Assembly (NCBI GenBank): GCA_038848005.1
Contig: JAWCNZ010000003.1
Coordinates: 1 to 64,000, forward strand
Direction of reading: 5' to 3'
Origin: JAWCNN01 sp038848005
GTDB lineage: Archaea; Thermoproteota; Bathyarchaeia; Bathyarchaeales; Bathycorpusculaceae
Length of the DNA: 64,000 nt
Shown here: positions 17,744 to 26,139 of the stretch, in pieces
Numbering within the stretch: position 1 is the stretch's first letter
Layout of the letters: the number at the start of each line of letters is the position of its first letter
Program-made: the position numbers and the translations under genes
Notes under the pieces: model-generated
Seen by the model: the letters and a program-made list of their open reading frames with translations, nothing else
What the model was told of the DNA's origin: nothing
Databases searched by the model: none

Positions 17744-18019
17744 TTACAGTCCAACTTGCGGGGCTATTTCCTTCAGTCCATTCAACGCAATCTCAAAGAA
17801 CTTTTCCCTTGGAATTCCTATTTCTTCGCAGACAAGTAGCCTCGGTCCTTTCATAATCAATGTCGTGTAACAAGCCCGTTAAACCCACTTTTCCTCGTCT
17901 TCCCCAAAATGTTTCGCTACATTTCGCATTATGGCTTCAACTGCAAGCATATGAAAGAGAATATTCCTTTTCGATATGTTCTTTTTAATTAGGCTAAGCG
18001 CTTCGTTTCTTGTTAACAC
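17744..18019 (-). pseudogene. Decayed HD-superfamily hydrolase gene
   Basis: Translating from GTG 18019 gives VLTRNEALSLIKKN...HMLAVEAIMRNVAKHFGEDEEKWV and then a stop at 17881-17879. In the +1 frame the sequence continues with TGLLHDIDYERT, the HD metal motif of a family of small archaeal HD hydrolases. The original frame then gives LLVCEEIGIPREKFF...NGLKEIAPQVGL to a stop at 17744, which matches the usual C-terminus. The roughly 100 residues that normally lie between the HD motif and this C-terminus are missing. So the gene has one frameshift and one large internal deletion. GGGGGG precedes the GTG, and a TATA-like AAATTTAAAT lies about 15-25 nt upstream. Confidence 0.75.
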
Positions 18020-18151
18020 GTTCCCCCCTAAACCATTTAAATTTATGTTCCTCTTTTAACAGTTTTCCATAAGAGGCTTTTGAGTTGGAAATGGGTAAAA
18101 TATAAATGTGCTTCGAACGTTTTTGCTTCCAATGTCGGTGTAGGGCTGTTA

Positions 18152-19243
18152 ATGGTTTCAATGAAACTTAAATTTTCGTGGAAAACCCTCTTTTTACTAG
18201 CTTTGGGCATTGCGGCTTTTTTGATGTATCTCTACATTTTCAATGTGGATATACCCACAATAATTGCGACAATCCAACGCATTGACCTTTCCATTTACCT
18301 TTTGGCGATGGTTTTCGTTGTTTTAGACGCTTTTTTCTTCGCCCTTTCATGGCGTGTTCTGCTAAATTTTCTTTCTGTAAAACTTTCTGTTACAAAATCT
18401 TTCCTCTACGTTTGGTACGGCTTGTTTGTGGACATAGCCATTCCAGCAGAATCCATAAGCGCAGACATTTCAAAGGTTTACTTAGTCGAGAGGGAACAAG
18501 CGGGAACAAGCGGAAAAGTTTTCGCTTCGCTGGTGGCTCAAAGACTAATGGGAATGGGAATAAACGTTGCAAGCCTAATAATTGGCATAAGCCTTCTATT
18601 AATGGAAAGACCAGTAAGCGGACTTATCCTAAACCTAACATTATTTTTAGTTATTGTAGTGACATTTCTCCTTGTATTATCGGTTCTTTTATGCCTAAAG
18701 GAAAAATGGACTATGAAAATTGTTGATGCTGTAATAAGGTTTTTAGGCTACATCAGTCGTGGACGCTGGAAACTTACAAAAATTAGAGAAGAAGTCGCCA
18801 ATGCAGCGATAATGTTTCACGGTTCAATGAAGGAGTTTGGTCATGCTCCAAAAACAGTTTTAACATCACTATTTTTTAATGCTTTAGGGTGGATTCTAAA
18901 CATAGGAATTGCCTACCTCGTGTTTTGGTCTATGGGGGAATTCACGGTTTCATGGAGCGTAATAATAGTGGCACATGCAATAATTTCGGCTGTTCGTGGC
19001 ATTCCGTTGGGTGTTCCATTCGAAACGGGGCTTCCAGAAATAACTATGACAACAATTTATGTTGTGTCAGGCATACGTCCAGACATAAGCGCCACAGCAA
19101 CAATCCTCACGAGGATTTTAACTGTTTGGCTTAGATTTTTCATAGGATTTGCAGTGCAACAAACACTTGAAATTAAAACAATAGCCAAAAACAATAAAGC
19201 TGATAAAACTCAAAAGAATATTTTAGATGTCGTTGGTAATTGA
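18152..19243 (+). CDS. Flippase-like membrane protein, UPF0104/AglD type
   Basis: Multi-pass membrane protein (363 residues from ATG 18152) of the lysylphosphatidylglycerol-synthase transmembrane/UPF0104 family, which includes archaeal AglD-type proteins linked to lipid-bound sugar transfer. About eight membrane helices are visible, beginning with TLFLLALGIAAFLMYLYIF, and the family block VDIAIPAESISADISKVYL. PLGVPFETGLPEI near the C-terminus is also conserved. The frame is open from 18080 but the TATA-like AATATAAATG at 18097-18106 would put transcription start after that. It overlaps rimI by 17 nt. Confidence 0.78.
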   Translation: MVSMKLKFSWKTLFLLALGIAAFLMYLYIFNVDIPTIIATIQRIDLSIYLLAMVFVVLDAFFFALSWRVLLNFLSVKLSVTKSFLYVWYGLFVDIAIPAESISADISKVYLVEREQAGTSGKVFASLVAQRLMGMGINVASLIIGISLLLMERPVSGLILNLTLFLVIVVTFLLVLSVLLCLKEKWTMKIVDAVIRFLGYISRGRWKLTKIREEVANAAIMFHGSMKEFGHAPKTVLTSLFFNALGWILNIGIAYLVFWSMGEFTVSWSVIIVAHAIISAVRGIPLGVPFETGLPEITMTTIYVVSGIRPDISATATILTRILTVWLRFFIGFAVQQTLEIKTIAKNNKADKTQKNILDVVGN

Positions 19244-19685
19244 AGACGCTTCAATACAACAGTTGGATAGGCTTTATGAAATTGAAATGAAATGCTTTGG
19301 GAAGGAAGCGTTTAAAAAACAGCAAATCGCCAGCTTACTAACAAATTACAATTCAATAAGCCTAGTTGCAAAGATAAACAACGAAATAGTTGGCTTCATT
19401 ATAGGTATGATATATTTTGAAAGAGACTCCTTGGTTGGGCATATCCTCACAGTAGATGTTTCACCCCAACATCGCAGAAAAGGAGTTGCACAAAGCCTTC
19501 TGCAAGAAATTGAAAAAATTTTTATGGAGAAAGGCGTTAAATCATGCCATTTAGAAGTGCGAGAAGACAACATCGCCGCTTTAAGGCTTTATCAAAAACT
19601 AGGCTACAAAAAAGTTGCAAAGCTTAAGGGCTATTATGGAAAAGCCAATGGCATATACCTCAAAAAAGATTTAACCCGTCCGTGA
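19227..19685 (+). CDS. rimI: GNAT N-acetyltransferase, RimI/Ard1 type
   Basis: Acetylates protein N-termini with acetyl-CoA. The GNAT fold is shown by ILTVDVSPQHRRKGVAQSLL (acetyl-CoA loop Q/RxxGxA, about residues 75-94) and the C-terminal block HLEVREDNIAALRLYQKLGYKK. The 152-residue length equals archaeal RimI/NatA. ATG 19227 lies inside the end of the upstream membrane protein gene, so it is translationally coupled. Confidence 0.92.
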   Translation: MSLVIEDASIQQLDRLYEIEMKCFGKEAFKKQQIASLLTNYNSISLVAKINNEIVGFIIGMIYFERDSLVGHILTVDVSPQHRRKGVAQSLLQEIEKIFMEKGVKSCHLEVREDNIAALRLYQKLGYKKVAKLKGYYGKANGIYLKKDLTRP

Positions 19686-19729
19686 AAGCGTAAACTCTAA
19701 AAATGTTGATGTGAACATGTTGATGGGTC

Positions 19730-20008
19730 GTGGACGGCTTGAAGCACAGAAAAAATGGTGAAACCCAAAAATTCGTTAAGGCAATAGTTGTCCTAATCCG
19801 TAACACCACATGGCGATGCGGCAAACTGGAGCGTTCAATAGTTAAGTATTTGCATAAAAAGAGTGAGGGTTTTGGAAAACCAGAAACGTCAATAAATGAT
19901 ATGCTTCAAAACTTTAGGGTAACTGGCAAAAAACGAAACGATTTCCTAGACGCATTGAAAAGGTTGGAAAGAAGGAATATAATAAGGATACTGGCTATCG
20001 CAAGCTAG
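19730..20008 (+). CDS. Small hypothetical protein, possible winged helix
   Basis: A 92-residue basic protein that I do not recognise. The central part (KLERSIVKYLHKKSEGFGKPETSINDML) and the end (FLDALKRLERRNIIRILAI) alternate helices and would fit a winged helix, where the last part is the wing. Start GTG 19730 is the only upstream candidate. It lies 44 nt after rimI and converges with the HhH protein gene. Function unknown. Confidence 0.45.
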   Translation: MDGLKHRKNGETQKFVKAIVVLIRNTTWRCGKLERSIVKYLHKKSEGFGKPETSINDMLQNFRVTGKKRNDFLDALKRLERRNIIRILAIAS

Positions 20009-20023
20009 CTTTTCTAGCCTTTC

Positions 20024-20506
20024 CTAAGATTTTTCAAGAAGAGCCTTTGCTTCTTCAATCCATCTTCTGACAATTTTCGGCGAAATCTTCAGTTTTGTAG
20101 CTAAATCTTTAGCTGAAGCCTTTGCCAAATCCTCAGCGTTATTTATGCCTAAAGCCCTCAACTGTTCAGCCCGTTTTTCTTTTATGCCTTTAACCCGCGT
20201 AAGCTCCACAGTGGAAGGCGCAACCTTTTCAGCTACTGGTTTTTCTTCAACCTTTACCTCTGCGGGCGGAGTTGGCGGCGGTGGTGGAGGCGCTGGAGCT
20301 TGCGGTGTTGACGGAGGCTGTGGCGCCTTAACCGCTTTAATATGCGCTTTTAATCTTTGAGAATAGCCCAAACCCAGAAAGAACAGTCCAGACACGACTG
20401 TTGCGACAATCCATAGCTCTCTGAATTCTATTGGGTAGATAAGCACCATACCCGCCAAAATGAAGAATATTATGGCTACTGTGTAGAGGGCGTAATCTGA
20501 ACGCAT
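20024..20506 (-). CDS. Membrane protein with C-terminal helix-hairpin-helix domain
   Basis: The 160-residue protein has two membrane helices at about 6-45, a Pro-rich linker (PPSTPQAPAPPPPPPTPP), and a C-terminal helix-hairpin-helix domain (ELTRVKGIKEKRAEQLRALGINNAEDLAKASA). The last resembles HhH modules that bind DNA in topoisomerases and in DUF4332-like proteins. It could tether DNA or RNA to the membrane; this is inference. GGAGA precedes ATG 20506. Single gene, convergent with 19730-20008. Confidence 0.7.
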   Translation of the reverse strand: MRSDYALYTVAIIFFILAGMVLIYPIEFRELWIVATVVSGLFFLGLGYSQRLKAHIKAVKAPQPPSTPQAPAPPPPPPTPPAEVKVEEKPVAEKVAPSTVELTRVKGIKEKRAEQLRALGINNAEDLAKASAKDLATKLKISPKIVRRWIEEAKALLEKS

Positions 20507-20632
20507 ACCATTTTCTCCCTAACCCTCTTATGTTCTATGTAAGAGCTTAAATAATTTTCCATCAACCTTCAAATTTCAAGCCACTCAAATGTTGTTGACG
20601 TAAATTCCCATTTAACAACAACACTTAAAATT

Positions 20633-22000
20633 TCATATTTGCGAAGGCACTTTTATCAAGCCTTCTTTCATCAACACTTTTAGGGATTCCCTTGCATTTT
20701 GAATTATCGCAACAGCCCTCTCATAAAGCTCTTGCCTACTCAGCTTTATCCTTGCCACGCCCTGATCAATCGACTTTAACGCGCAGGCAACGGCTTCCCG
20801 AGGGTAAACCTCCCATTCCTCCATCCTCGGCAGAATATACTCTTCATGTATTCCACGTTCTTCTGCAAATTTAGCCAGTTCTTGGGCAGCAGCAACACAC
20901 ATGTCATCCGTAACAGTTTTGGCTCTCACATCCAAAACGCCACGAAAAATGGCTGGAAAACCCAAGCTGTTGTTAACTTGGTTTGGAAAGTCGCTTCTTC
21001 CAGTAGCCACAACACGGGCGCCTGCTTCCTTCGCCTCCCAAGGCCATATTTCAGGTATGGGGTTTGCACAAGCGAAAATTATGGCGTCATCAGCCATAAG
21101 CCTAATCCACTCCTTCTTTATTGTTCCAGGTCCAGGTTTAGATGCAGCCACAACAGCGTCCACGCCTTTGAAGGCTGCAGCTACGCCGCCTGTTCTGCCC
21201 TCCGCATTTGTTTTTTGGGCTAAATCATGTTTCCACGGGTCTTCAGCCTCAATTATGTCTTTTCTTCCAATGTGGATTATACCCTTTGTATCCACAAGCA
21301 ACAGATTGCTTGGCTTCACTCCCCACTGCATCAACACGTAGGCTGTTCGAATATTGGCTGCACCTGCGCCCAAAAGCGTTATAAGACTTTCTTTAGGGTT
21401 TTTACCCACAATTTTAAATGCGTTAATCAACCCAGCCAATATCACAGTGGCTGTTCCTTGCTGGTCGTCGTGCCAAACGGGAATTTGTAGGCGTTCCCTC
21501 GCCTTTTCCAATACGTAAAAGCATTTTGGCTTTTCAATGTCTTCAAGGTTGATTCCGCCGAAAGAAGGCTCGATAAGCTCGCATGCTCGAACTAGCTCTT
21601 CTGAGTTTTTGGTTTTTAGGCATATTGGAAAAGCGTCCACCCCGCCCAAAAATTTGAATAAAAGGGCTTTTCCTTCCATTACGGGTAGGGCTGCTTCTGG
21701 GCCAGTGTCGCCTAAACCCAAAACGCGTGTGCCGTCTGAAACCACGGCTACGCTGTTCCAGCGGTTCGTCAACTCAAACGATTTATCCTTGTCTTTTTGA
21801 ATTTGACGGCAAACCGTAGCCACGCCCGGCGTGTACCATATAGCGAAGTCTTCTGGGCTTTTTATGGCGCATTTCGGCATTACTTGAACCTTGCCTTCAT
21901 AAAACTTATGCAGTGACGAAGCCAACTGCAACGGCTTTTCAGCTTTCGCCAGCAACTCTTCCACTGTAGGCTGTCGCTTTTCCTTTTTAAACTGAGACAT
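20633..22000 (-). CDS. NAD(P)-dependent malic enzyme
   Basis: Decarboxylates malate to pyruvate. The 455-residue protein matches the short bacterial/archaeal malic enzyme: YTPGVA with Tyr56, the DGTRVLGLGDTG nucleotide block, acidic metal ligands in NLEDIEKPK and the HDDQQGTATV motif, the Rossmann glycines in LGAGAANIRTA, and the C-terminal ANPIPEIWP and TGRSDFPNQVNN blocks. No phosphotransacetylase domain is fused. ATG 22000 has GGGAGA 6 nt upstream. It supplies pyruvate for the dehydrogenase complex encoded at 27.7-30.7 kb. Confidence 0.94.
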   Translation of the reverse strand: MSQFKKEKRQPTVEELLAKAEKPLQLASSLHKFYEGKVQVMPKCAIKSPEDFAIWYTPGVATVCRQIQKDKDKSFELTNRWNSVAVVSDGTRVLGLGDTGPEAALPVMEGKALLFKFLGGVDAFPICLKTKNSEELVRACELIEPSFGGINLEDIEKPKCFYVLEKARERLQIPVWHDDQQGTATVILAGLINAFKIVGKNPKESLITLLGAGAANIRTAYVLMQWGVKPSNLLLVDTKGIIHIGRKDIIEAEDPWKHDLAQKTNAEGRTGGVAAAFKGVDAVVAASKPGPGTIKKEWIRLMADDAIIFACANPIPEIWPWEAKEAGARVVATGRSDFPNQVNNSLGFPAIFRGVLDVRAKTVTDDMCVAAAQELAKFAEERGIHEEYILPRMEEWEVYPREAVACALKSIDQGVARIKLSRQELYERAVAIIQNARESLKVLMKEGLIKVPSQI

Positions 22001-22095
22001 CGCTGTTCTCCCTTTTAAACGTGGTTAATAAAGTATTAGAACTTAAAGTTTCTAAATCATTCTGCAGCTTATCACTACAACAATTAATAATCATT

Positions 22096-22524
22096 TTATT
22101 CAACCATTTTTATTAATTCTTGGAAAGAAATGACTTTGATGCCTATTTGCTTGAAGGTTTCATCGTTAGTTATTAAAGTGGCGTTCCTTCCAAGCGTTAC
22201 GGCAGCCTGCATTGCGTCGAAATACTCTATGTTGTAACTTTTAAGCAGTTCGTACATTCGTATTATGTCGTCAGAGTTAAGCTCAATCTCTACTATGTTT
22301 GCCTGCGCCATTTGATGCTTCATCAAAAATAGTACATTTTCAATATTTTTAGCTGAAAGACCACGAGCTTGCAGAACAACTCCAACTTCCAAGAAAGCTG
22401 AAGCGCAAGAAAACAGAGGTGTAATCCTCCCCTTTTTATGAAGTTCAATAATCTTGGAAACTTGCTTGTGCCATTTGTCATCGGTTCTTAATCCAAAGAG
22501 AAACTCGGTTTCTACAATGTACAA
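22096..22524 (-). CDS. PIN-domain ribonuclease-like protein (VapC-type)
   Basis: PIN-fold protein of 142 residues, usually the toxin nuclease of VapBC pairs. Seen: acidic position at the N-terminus as Glu (YIVETEFLFGL, where most PIN proteins have Asp), Glu47 in SAFLEVGVVL, Asp103-like in YFDAMQAAVT, and an Asp in LITNDETF. TTG 22524 is chosen because GGAGG is 7 nt upstream. It is transcribed away from the AbrB-type gene at 22588, with facing TATA boxes between them, instead of being its direct downstream neighbour. Confidence 0.75.
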   Translation of the reverse strand: MYIVETEFLFGLRTDDKWHKQVSKIIELHKKGRITPLFSCASAFLEVGVVLQARGLSAKNIENVLFLMKHQMAQANIVEIELNSDDIIRMYELLKSYNIEYFDAMQAAVTLGRNATLITNDETFKQIGIKVISFQELIKMVE

Positions 22525-22549
22525 CTTTTAACCTCCGTGGTACAAAACG

Positions 22550-22571
22550 TTTATATCGTGTCACATATAAA
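22550..22571. promoter_or_regulatory. Back-to-back TATA boxes of the PIN and AbrB genes
   Basis: TTTATAT (22550-22556) and ATATAAA (22565-22571) form an inverted pair with 8 nt between. Each is at the right distance to serve one of the divergent genes. Both polymerases would compete for the same 22 bp, and an AbrB-type protein bound here could repress both. Confidence 0.55.
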
Positions 22572-22587
22572 TTTTACATGGTGAAGT

Positions 22588-22824
22588 ATGTTGGAAATAG
22601 TTGAAGTTGCAGATAAATATCGCATCACTATTACACGGTCCGTGAGGGAGGTTGTGCCGTTAAAGATTGGGCAGAAAGTTGCAGTTGTCCCCTTCGGCGA
22701 TAAAATTTTAGTTCAGCCATTGCCAGACAATCCAGGAAAAAAACTTGCTGAACTTACAAAAGGTATAGAATTTAACAGAAAAGCACGCATAAAAGCATCT
22801 AAATTTCTGATCTCGCAAGCCTAA
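22588..22824 (+). CDS. AbrB/SpoVT-domain protein, possible antitoxin
   Basis: 78-residue DNA-binding protein with an AbrB swapped-hairpin domain: VADKYRITITRSVREVVPLKIGQKVAVVPFGDKILVQPL, residues about 4-47. The C-terminal half (GKKLAELTKGIEFNRKARIKASKFL) looks like the toxin-contacting tail of a VapB-type antitoxin. Start ATG 22588 follows GGTGA. The neighbour PIN gene is divergent, which is not the common order for VapBC. Autorepression through 22550-22571 is inferred. Confidence 0.75.
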   Translation: MLEIVEVADKYRITITRSVREVVPLKIGQKVAVVPFGDKILVQPLPDNPGKKLAELTKGIEFNRKARIKASKFLISQA

Positions 22825-22890
22825 CCATAAACTTTACTAAAATAGTAAAAAGAGGTTAGGAAATTTTGGAAAGGCATTTTGGATGAGCGT

Positions 22891-23367
22891 CTAATACTTT
22901 CTTTGGTTGTATCCGCTTCTTTTTCCCCTTCCGCCGAAATCCCTTCTCCCTCTCCCCCTGAACGGGCGGCGCTCTTGCTCGTAAACCTTGTTTGACAAGT
23001 TATTTGCAGTGTTTACTTCGCCAGTGAAAGCTTTTTCTGCAATTTCTATTGTGCCGTATCTGCCAACGTTTAAGCGCATGTTACCCCTAAAAAGGCTTAT
23101 GTATCCGTTTCCTATTTTTATTGTGTCGCCTTCATTCGCCTTTTCAATATTATCGTCCCAAAGGGTTAGGTAAACACATCCAGTTTCGTCGCCTATTAAA
23201 GCGTCGCAAACACGATGTGGCGCACCGTCCCTTCCAGCGGCGATGTTTCGAATTTCGCTTTTTGAAACCACTTTGCCCACAACGTTTACGGCGCGTGACA
23301 TGGGAGTTAACTCGCCTATTTTTGTGTCTATGGGTTGCCTACTTCCGGAAAAACCTTCAACCGCCAA
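22891..23367 (-). CDS. ssb: Single-stranded DNA-binding protein, crenarchaeal type
   Basis: OB-fold SSB resembling the Sulfolobus type: DTKIGELTPMSRAVNVVGKV at the start, the conserved VCDALIGDETGCVYLTLWDD strand pair, and ISLFRGNMRLNVGRYGTIE. The OB fold spans about residues 15-115. The tail (116-158) is Arg-Gly-rich (RRPFRGRGRRDFGGRG), resembling the flexible tail of SSBs and probably a partner-binding or RNA-binding part. Start TTG 23367 is the only candidate that includes the conserved N-terminus; ATG 23301 would cut it. Confidence 0.85.
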   Translation of the reverse strand: MAVEGFSGSRQPIDTKIGELTPMSRAVNVVGKVVSKSEIRNIAAGRDGAPHRVCDALIGDETGCVYLTLWDDNIEKANEGDTIKIGNGYISLFRGNMRLNVGRYGTIEIAEKAFTGEVNTANNLSNKVYEQERRPFRGRGRRDFGGRGKRSGYNQRKY

Positions 23368-23433
23368 CTACTTTCAACACCTTACATTTGACAACATTCA
23401 TAACATTACTTTTTAACACTTAAGCGTTGTGGT

Positions 23434-23565
23434 TTACGGCGTTTGGCTTATAACAGCGTTTAACTGTTCTTTACTGAGTGGGAAACCGTGAAGCGCTCTG
23501 CCTCGAACCCTATTATCCAAAGAATGCCGGAAAAAATATCCACCCATGTTCCCGTGAGTTTTCAC
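23434..23565 (-). CDS. Possible small protein of 43 residues
   Basis: An open frame from GTG 23565 (or TTG 23568) to TAA at 23434 with balanced amino-acid use: VKTHGNMGGYFFRHSLD, RGRALHGFPLSK and a short C-terminus. No family is recognised. A TATA-like TTTATATC at about 23590-23597 stands about 25-30 nt upstream, which fits leaderless transcription. The frame is too short to be certain. Without it, 23368-23645 would be empty. Confidence 0.35.
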   Translation of the reverse strand: MKTHGNMGGYFFRHSLDNRVRGRALHGFPLSKEQLNAVISQTP

Positions 23566-23645
23566 CAACTTAATTTAGCATCATTTTGATATAAATTTTA
23601 ATGGGTGATATTCGCTGATATATGGACGTGAACATTTAATAATAT

Positions 23646-24683
23646 TTAAGGGGTGATTTCTATTTTAATTTCGCTTTTTGATGTGGTAAGTATTTGGAAG
23701 GCTTCTTTTATTTTATCCAGACTCATCCTTCTTGTGATAAGCGGTTTCACGTTGATGGCTTTTGAGGCTATTAGGCGGAGGGCTTTTCTAAAATGTAAAG
23801 GCGTGGTGTGAAAAGCTCCTAAAACCTTAACCTCTCCGTAATGGAGCTGTTCGGTGCTGAGCTTAATTTCCGTGTTGGGTGGGCAACCGCCAAACTCCAG
23901 AACTGTTCCGCCGTTTCGCACAAGCGTTAAGGCTTGCTCCCAAGTTTTAGGCGAACCAACCGCTTCAATCACCACGTCAGCGCCGTATCCACCAGTAAAC
24001 CGCCTAACAGCTTCTTTAACATCTGTTTTTTCAGCGTTTACTGTTTCGTCTGCGCCGAGTTTCCCAGCGAAGTTTAGGCGTTCCTCCGCCATATCTATCA
24101 TTATGACTTTTTCAACACCCAACCTTTTAATTGTCAAGAGGTGCAGAAGCCCTATGGGTCCAGCGCCAATTATCGCCACCACATCACCCAGTTTCACTCC
24201 AGCTTCTTCGACGCCATGTAAAACGCAAGCTAAAGGTTCAGTTGTTGCTGCTTCCTCGTAAGAAACATGTTGCGGAATTTCTTGCATGTTCACAATTACC
24301 ATGCGAGCTGGAACTTTAATGTATTCGGCGTAGGCGCCCCAAAGCCAAACCATGTTTTCACAAAGATTGTACTTGCCTTTTTGACACATGAAACAGCGCA
24401 GACACGGGGCGCTGTTGCCGGCTCGGACACGCATTCCCTTTTTGGGCCATTCTAGGTTTTCGCCGACTTCGACAACTTCGCCAGCCCATTCATGTCCAAA
24501 AACTGTTGGAAGCCGTATAACCTTTTCAACATAGCCTCTCTGGAAAATTTTTAGGTCTGTGCCGCATGTGGTTGCCGCCCTAACCCTAACAAGAACTTCG
24601 CCAGCTTCAACCTTCGGCGTTGGAACTTCCTCAACTCGCAGGTCTTTTACGCCGTATAGCATGGCTGCCTTCATTTTAATCAC
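23646..24683 (-). CDS. Zinc-dependent alcohol/sugar-alcohol dehydrogenase (MDR family)
   Basis: Medium-chain dehydrogenase, 345 residues. Catalytic zinc ligands: Cys in TTCGTDLK and His-Glu in FGHEWAGEV. Structural zinc: four cysteines in APCLRCFMCQKGKYNLC. Rossmann motif GAGPIGLLHL followed by IMIDMAEERL, whose Asp favours NAD. Substrate probably a sugar alcohol, threonine or similar polyol; not assignable. Start GTG 24683 overlaps the upstream stop by 1 nt (TAGTG); ATG 24674 is an alternative. The gene pairs with a paralogue just upstream. Confidence 0.88.
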   Translation of the reverse strand: MIKMKAAMLYGVKDLRVEEVPTPKVEAGEVLVRVRAATTCGTDLKIFQRGYVEKVIRLPTVFGHEWAGEVVEVGENLEWPKKGMRVRAGNSAPCLRCFMCQKGKYNLCENMVWLWGAYAEYIKVPARMVIVNMQEIPQHVSYEEAATTEPLACVLHGVEEAGVKLGDVVAIIGAGPIGLLHLLTIKRLGVEKVIMIDMAEERLNFAGKLGADETVNAEKTDVKEAVRRFTGGYGADVVIEAVGSPKTWEQALTLVRNGGTVLEFGGCPPNTEIKLSTEQLHYGEVKVLGAFHTTPLHFRKALRLIASKAINVKPLITRRMSLDKIKEAFQILTTSKSEIKIEITP

Positions 24684-25708
24684 TACTGGTTTAAAACCAC
24701 AATTTTCAAGCTTTCCTTATTTTCGATGGCTGTTTTAAATGCTTTGGCTGTTTCCTCGAGCCTAAAACGGTGAGTTATCAAATCCTTCACGTTTAACTTG
24801 CCTAAGCGTATAAGCTCTAGGGCTTCTCTTGTTTCTAAATGTGATGTTGAATAGGATGGAATTATTTGTATTTCGTTGAAAAAGAGTTGTTTTGGGCTCA
24901 TTTCTAAGCGTTTTTCTGGTTCTGTCGGCGCAAAAACGCAGAGTTTTCCGCCTTTGCGACATATGCTCAATCCAGTTTTGTAAGCGTCCAAGCTTGGAGC
25001 TGTGATTATGGCTATGTCAACGCCTCTTCCACTTGTTTCAGCCTCAACAACAGCCTTTAAATCTGTTTTCTGCGGGTTAACGGTGACGTCCGCTCCGAAC
25101 TTTTGAGCCATTTGTAACCGAAAATCAACTAAGTCGCCTACAATCGTTTTTCCAGCACCGAAAATTTTTGATAATGCAACGTGAATTATGCCCGTTGCAC
25201 CAGCGCCGATAACCGCCACAGCATCACCTTCGTGAACATTGCATTTTTTAACGGCTTTTAAACAACAGCCAACTGGTTCGATGAATGTGGCTTCTTCAAA
25301 GGAGATGCCTTCAGAAATTTTTAAAGTGTCCAATTGAAGGTTTAGGGCTGGAACTTTGAAGTATTCTGCGAATCCGCCTGGGATAATGTTTGTTTTGTGG
25401 AATTGTTCGCATAGAGTGTAATCGCCATGTAGGCAGTAGTGGCATTTTAAACATGCAACGTGATGGTGAACAAAAACTCTGTCTCCAACATCAAAGCCTT
25501 CCACAGCTTCGCCTTTTTCGGCGATTATGCCCGAAGGCTCATGTCCCAAAACAAGGGGCGCACGGCTTTTCAAGTACCAATCCATCAAGTCTGAACCACA
25601 TAGCCCACAAGCCCGCATTTCAACCAAAACTTCATCTCGGCTTATTTCTGGAGTTGGCATGTCCACGATTCTAATGTTTTTTTGGCTGTAATACACCGCA
25701 ACTTTCAT
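24683..25708 (-). CDS. Zinc-dependent alcohol dehydrogenase (MDR family), paralogue
   Basis: 341-residue dehydrogenase of the same superfamily as its downstream neighbour. Catalytic Cys in GLCGSDLMDW, HE pair in LGHEPSGI, structural cysteines in ACLKCHYCLHGDYTLC, nucleotide loop GAGATGIIHVALSK followed by VGDLVDFRL. The two proteins differ widely in sequence, so they probably act on different substrates or in sequence. They share one transcript (1-nt overlap). Start ATG 25708. Confidence 0.88.
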   Translation of the reverse strand: MKVAVYYSQKNIRIVDMPTPEISRDEVLVEMRACGLCGSDLMDWYLKSRAPLVLGHEPSGIIAEKGEAVEGFDVGDRVFVHHHVACLKCHYCLHGDYTLCEQFHKTNIIPGGFAEYFKVPALNLQLDTLKISEGISFEEATFIEPVGCCLKAVKKCNVHEGDAVAVIGAGATGIIHVALSKIFGAGKTIVGDLVDFRLQMAQKFGADVTVNPQKTDLKAVVEAETSGRGVDIAIITAPSLDAYKTGLSICRKGGKLCVFAPTEPEKRLEMSPKQLFFNEIQIIPSYSTSHLETREALELIRLGKLNVKDLITHRFRLEETAKAFKTAIENKESLKIVVLNQ

Positions 25709-25813
25709 TTCAGCTCAAAAAGGGTGTTTCTAACTCAAACACTTAAGACTTTTCACGGTGGTGACAAATTTTATATTCAACTGATGACAACTCTAAAGCC
25801 GAGGAGAAGGGAG

Positions 25814-26059
25814 ATGAAGGGACAAGGCGCCATAGTATTCTTAACTGTTTTCTTCGCCGTTTTGATTGCCTCTTTGGCTGTGCAAGGTATTCCTCCGGGA
25901 AAAGCACTTTATGGTTTTTTGGGAATCCCAGAAACAGATTATCTAATTTTTGGAATGCCCACCACAGTACTTGTTACAGCGGTTTTCAACGGAGTGATTT
26001 ACGGCGTAATTGTGTGGTTAGTGTTCACGTTTGGAACAGCCATTATGAAACGCAAATAG
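25814..26059 (+). CDS. Small two-helix membrane protein
   Basis: 81-residue membrane protein with helices at about 5-25 and 50-75 (AIVFLTVFFAVLIASLAV and VIYGVIVWLVFTFGTA). ATG 25814 is chosen because GAGGAGAAGGGAG stands just before it; the frame open from 25682 overlaps the promoter, where a TATA-like TTTTATATTC is seen at about 25768. No family is recognised. First of four same-strand membrane-protein genes. Confidence 0.6.
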   Translation: MKGQGAIVFLTVFFAVLIASLAVQGIPPGKALYGFLGIPETDYLIFGMPTTVLVTAVFNGVIYGVIVWLVFTFGTAIMKRK

Positions 26060-26139
26060 CCGACGCCATGATATTCGGGGTTGAGGCATAATTTTATATG
26101 TGGTTTAAAGAAAATGAGTTTTACAATGGAGATGACGCC

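Noticed and set aside
17755..17860. A separate small gene MKGPRLLVCEEIGIP...
   Set aside because: It is the C-terminal remainder of the HD hydrolase pseudogene, in the same frame as its N-terminus.
23474..23510. tRNA-like TCGAACCC stretch
   Set aside because: No matching acceptor or anticodon stem can be drawn around it.
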